Part shown: positions 26,083-27,690 of the stretch, in pieces
Numbering within the stretch: the stretch's first letter is position 1
Layout: every line of letters starts with the position of its first letter
From: CAKRHR01 sp964423195
Lineage (GTDB): Bacteria; Bacillota; Clostridia; Lachnospirales; Lachnospiraceae
Length of the DNA: 27,690 nucleotides
Reading direction: 5' to 3'
Assembly: GCA_964423195.1 (NCBI GenBank)
Contig: CAYRDY010000017.1
Coordinates: 1 to 27,690 of the forward strand
Notes under the pieces: model-generated
Told to the model about the DNA's origin: nothing
Database searches by the model: none
The model's input: only the letters and a program-made list of their open reading frames with translations
Position numbers and translations under genes: made by a program

Positions 26083-26153
26083 CAGCTTATGCACATAGTT
26101 GTCGCTTTTGAATAGTACAACATTTCAAAAACAGCAATTATACACATAAGCTG
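26083..26153 (-). other. 71-nt nested inverted repeat upstream of the permease operon
   Basis: On the minus strand CAGCTTATGTGTATA (26153-26139) pairs with TATGTGCATAAGCTG (26097-26083) over 15 bp, with three G-T wobbles. Inside it TTTTGAA pairs with TTCAAAA. It could end the araC transcript (the flank TTTATTATT is only loosely T-rich), act as a leader element for the permease operon, or be a small mobile-repeat relic. None is proven. Confidence 0.6.
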
Positions 26154-26191
26154 ATTCTATTTTGTATCATTTTTTGAAATTATACTGGATG

Positions 26192-26263
26192 ATACTCATC
26201 CCTTCGATTCCGGATTTTTGTCGGAGAATACTCACCCCTTCGATTCCGGATTTTTGTCGGAGA
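26192..26263 (-). repeat. 36-bp tandem duplication across the araC stop codon
   Basis: Bases 26192-26227 and 26228-26263 are near-identical 36-bp units differing at one base. Each unit encodes, in the araC frame, the final residues FSDKNPESKG and TGA. The outer copy therefore repeats both the C-terminus and the stop, in frame, right after the real stop. Confidence 0.92.
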
Positions 26264-27404
26264 ATGCCGTCGGCGTATACTGCCTGCGATACTGCCCGGG
26301 CGTCAGCCCCATCAGTTTTTTAAATATTCTGCCGAAATGGCTCTGCGATGAAAAGCCGAGGTAATTAGCAATCTCCTCCAGAGAGTACTGGGAGTAAATG
26401 AGCATGTTGCTCGCCAGATTGATCTTTTTCTGCTGAATATAGTCGCCGATCGTCATCCCAACGCTCTCATGGAAAAGACGCGACAGATAATCGGCGTTGA
26501 CTGAGAGTGCGTCCGCCAATTCCCTGACCGTGATATGTTCGTGAATCCGCGACAAAATCAGATTTTCGCAGCGGTCCGCCAGCATGTGCGCCTGAGCCCT
26601 GGGCTGCTTCTGCGCCACCAGATTGGCAAAACTTGTTCCGCAGTCACGGCAGAAATTATAGACATCCTCCCATTTGTCCATCAGCTCGATCTGATTGATA
26701 TAGGCGTCGGACAGCGTCAGCGCCTGTTCCGAGCTGGCGCCGCCAATAATGGCGGCACGTGTAAACAGCGTGATCGCAGCTATCCCCAGATTGCGGCTGG
26801 AACGCGATTTTGTATGAGCCAGCACGCCATAATAGCCATCGATCGGCTCGTCATACAATTTGATAAATTCCCCGGACCGCCCATCCCGAATGGCATCCAG
26901 CACCCTCTGCTCATAGGCTTGACTGTGATGCGGCCTTTTGTATTCCTGAATCACTGTCAAACTTTCAACTGTACCACTGCGCCACTGTGAAATCTTCTCC
27001 GCTCCTTCGCCGTACATATCAAACAATTCTCTGACTGTCATTTCTTTGCCGGTAAAAAATTCGTACACCATCAGAATCAGTTCCACATACTGCCGGTGTT
27101 CCATCTTCTGCAGCCCTTTTCTTTTGACTTCATTGTTTTTGATGGCCACCGGACCCGTGACACAGATCACATCTTCTCCGCCTTTGACAAGAAAAACCCA
27201 AATATTTTCCGAGATATCCCTGACAAGCAAATCACGCCCGTCCATCTCACCGATCAGCTGAATAACCCCTCCATCGCGCAGAAATCGCTTTTCGTAGGCT
27301 TCCTCGTCCACACAAAAAATCTTTTTCGGCTCGCCGTCGCAAATCAACGCCGCCGGAATACCTGTCATATTGTACAAATGCTCCACAAATCTGCTCTGCC
27401 TCAT
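26232..27404 (-). CDS. AraC-family transcriptional regulator
   Basis: This is a 390-residue regulator. The C-terminal AraC/XylS DNA-binding domain (about 285-378) has two helix-turn-helix units: VRELADALSVNADYLSRLFH and LEEIANYLGFSSQSHFGRIF, followed by the typical GLTPGQYRRQY. The N-terminal 270 residues are a sensor region of the type common in Firmicutes sugar regulators, including NLGIAAITLFTRAAIIGGAS and LSDAYINQIE. No membrane segment is seen, so the signal is likely a cytoplasmic sugar. ATG 27404 has GAGG 7 nt upstream. The gene is upstream of, and co-directional with, the permease-binding protein-GH5-GH3 cluster, which it probably activates. Confidence 0.9.
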   Translation of the reverse strand: MRQSRFVEHLYNMTGIPAALICDGEPKKIFCVDEEAYEKRFLRDGGVIQLIGEMDGRDLLVRDISENIWVFLVKGGEDVICVTGPVAIKNNEVKRKGLQKMEHRQYVELILMVYEFFTGKEMTVRELFDMYGEGAEKISQWRSGTVESLTVIQEYKRPHHSQAYEQRVLDAIRDGRSGEFIKLYDEPIDGYYGVLAHTKSRSSRNLGIAAITLFTRAAIIGGASSEQALTLSDAYINQIELMDKWEDVYNFCRDCGTSFANLVAQKQPRAQAHMLADRCENLILSRIHEHITVRELADALSVNADYLSRLFHESVGMTIGDYIQQKKINLASNMLIYSQYSLEEIANYLGFSSQSHFGRIFKKLMGLTPGQYRRQYTPTAFSDKNPESKG

Positions 27405-27576
27405 AAATACCTCGTTTCCTTGACCGCTGTCCCTCCTGATACCCTTGAGGGCACGCCGCCATCAATGTCTTATGAAACCTGCTTCTCTGCTAAAATTTTA
27501 TGAGCCCGCCTTGCCTTGTCTGCCTTGTTTTGCCTGATGTTCAATTACAATCCTATTTTACTTGAAAAAACGCTGA

Positions 27577-27623
27577 TTTATATATCGTGTTTCTGATATT
27601 TCTTATCACAAATCTGATATTTT
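27577..27623 (-). promoter_or_regulatory. Putative AraC-type site upstream of the regulator gene
   Basis: Read on the plus strand, ATTTATATATC (27577-27587) is followed by TCTGATATTT at 27593-27602 and again at 27614-27623. The 21-bp spacing, two helical turns, is that of direct-repeat AraC half-sites. It lies 170-220 bp before the araC start, so autoregulation is likely. The rest of 27405-27690 shows no gene. Confidence 0.55.
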
Positions 27624-27690
27624 GTGTGACAAACATAAAAAAGCCCCAGCATCTGACCATCTGACCATTTCTTATCAAATGAATTGATAC

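Larger units (their letters stand above)
25884..26231. other. 348-bp non-coding regulatory spacer
   Basis: No gene is visible between the AraC regulator and the permease operon. The spacer is very AT-rich from about 25990 to 26180. From the araC side it holds the duplicated araC end, a 71-nt inverted repeat and an AT-rich motif shared with the region upstream of araC. A definite sigma-A promoter for the permease operon was not found. The part nearest the permease gene (25884-25985) shows only its ribosome site. Confidence 0.7.

Noticed and set aside
26066..26094. Plus-strand promoter TTGACA with TATGCA 17 bp later
   Set aside because: No plus-strand gene follows, and the boxes fall in the inverted repeat; probably chance in AT-rich DNA.
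27673..27689. TATCAA/TTGATA inverted repeat at the window end
   Set aside because: It is short and AT-rich, and cut off from its context, so no role can be supported.

Overview
The window looks like chromosome from an anaerobic gut Firmicute, most likely Lachnospiraceae or a close Clostridia relative. This is inferred from gene content: an Rpn/YhgA-like nuclease fragment with Arg-Gly-rich tail repeats, a domain-permuted GH3 beta-glucosidase, LplB/YtcP-type sugar permeases with an AraC regulator, AsnA, and split folate/B12 methionine genes. It also fits GGAGG-type ribosome sites and AT-rich spacers between fairly GC-rich genes. No species call is possible from the sequence alone.

Bases 1-8550: a frameshifted C-terminal piece of an Rpn-family PD-(D/E)XK nuclease (+), then a minus-strand block. 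In transcription order the block is a homocysteine methyltransferase/methylene-THF reductase fusion, a B12-dependent MetH lacking the reactivation domain, an LTA-synthase-like phosphoglycerol transferase and asparagine synthetase AsnA. The first two genes together reduce methylene-THF and methylate homocysteine. A four-copy 32-bp repeat joins them, and MetH carries a repeat-rich Ala/Gly linker.

Bases 8700-12192: a divergent plus-strand operon, tenA-thiZ-thiX-thiY, for uptake and salvage of thiamin pyrimidine. It has a good sigma-A promoter and no visible TPP riboswitch. It is followed by a branched-chain aminotransferase with its own promoter and terminator (12302-13569), then an orphan ECF sigma factor. 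On the minus strand, convergent with that sigma gene, lie hflX and a membrane-anchored TPR protein.

Bases 17019-27690: a minus-strand carbohydrate locus. In transcription order it holds an AraC regulator, two ABC permeases, a sugar-binding lipoprotein, a structured non-coding region that resembles an orphan HEARO/omega RNA, an intracellular GH5 exo-glucanase-like enzyme, a permuted GH3 beta-glucosidase and a single-pass membrane protein of unknown function, ending in a strong terminator. It probably imports and hydrolyses beta-gluco-oligosaccharides. The same AT-rich motif lies upstream of both araC and the permease operon, which suggests one regulator acts at both places.

The most notable items are the iscB-less HEARO-like RNA, the shared regulator motif, the large inverted repeat upstream of the permeases, and a recurring pattern of short tandem duplications, two of which copy a stop codon.
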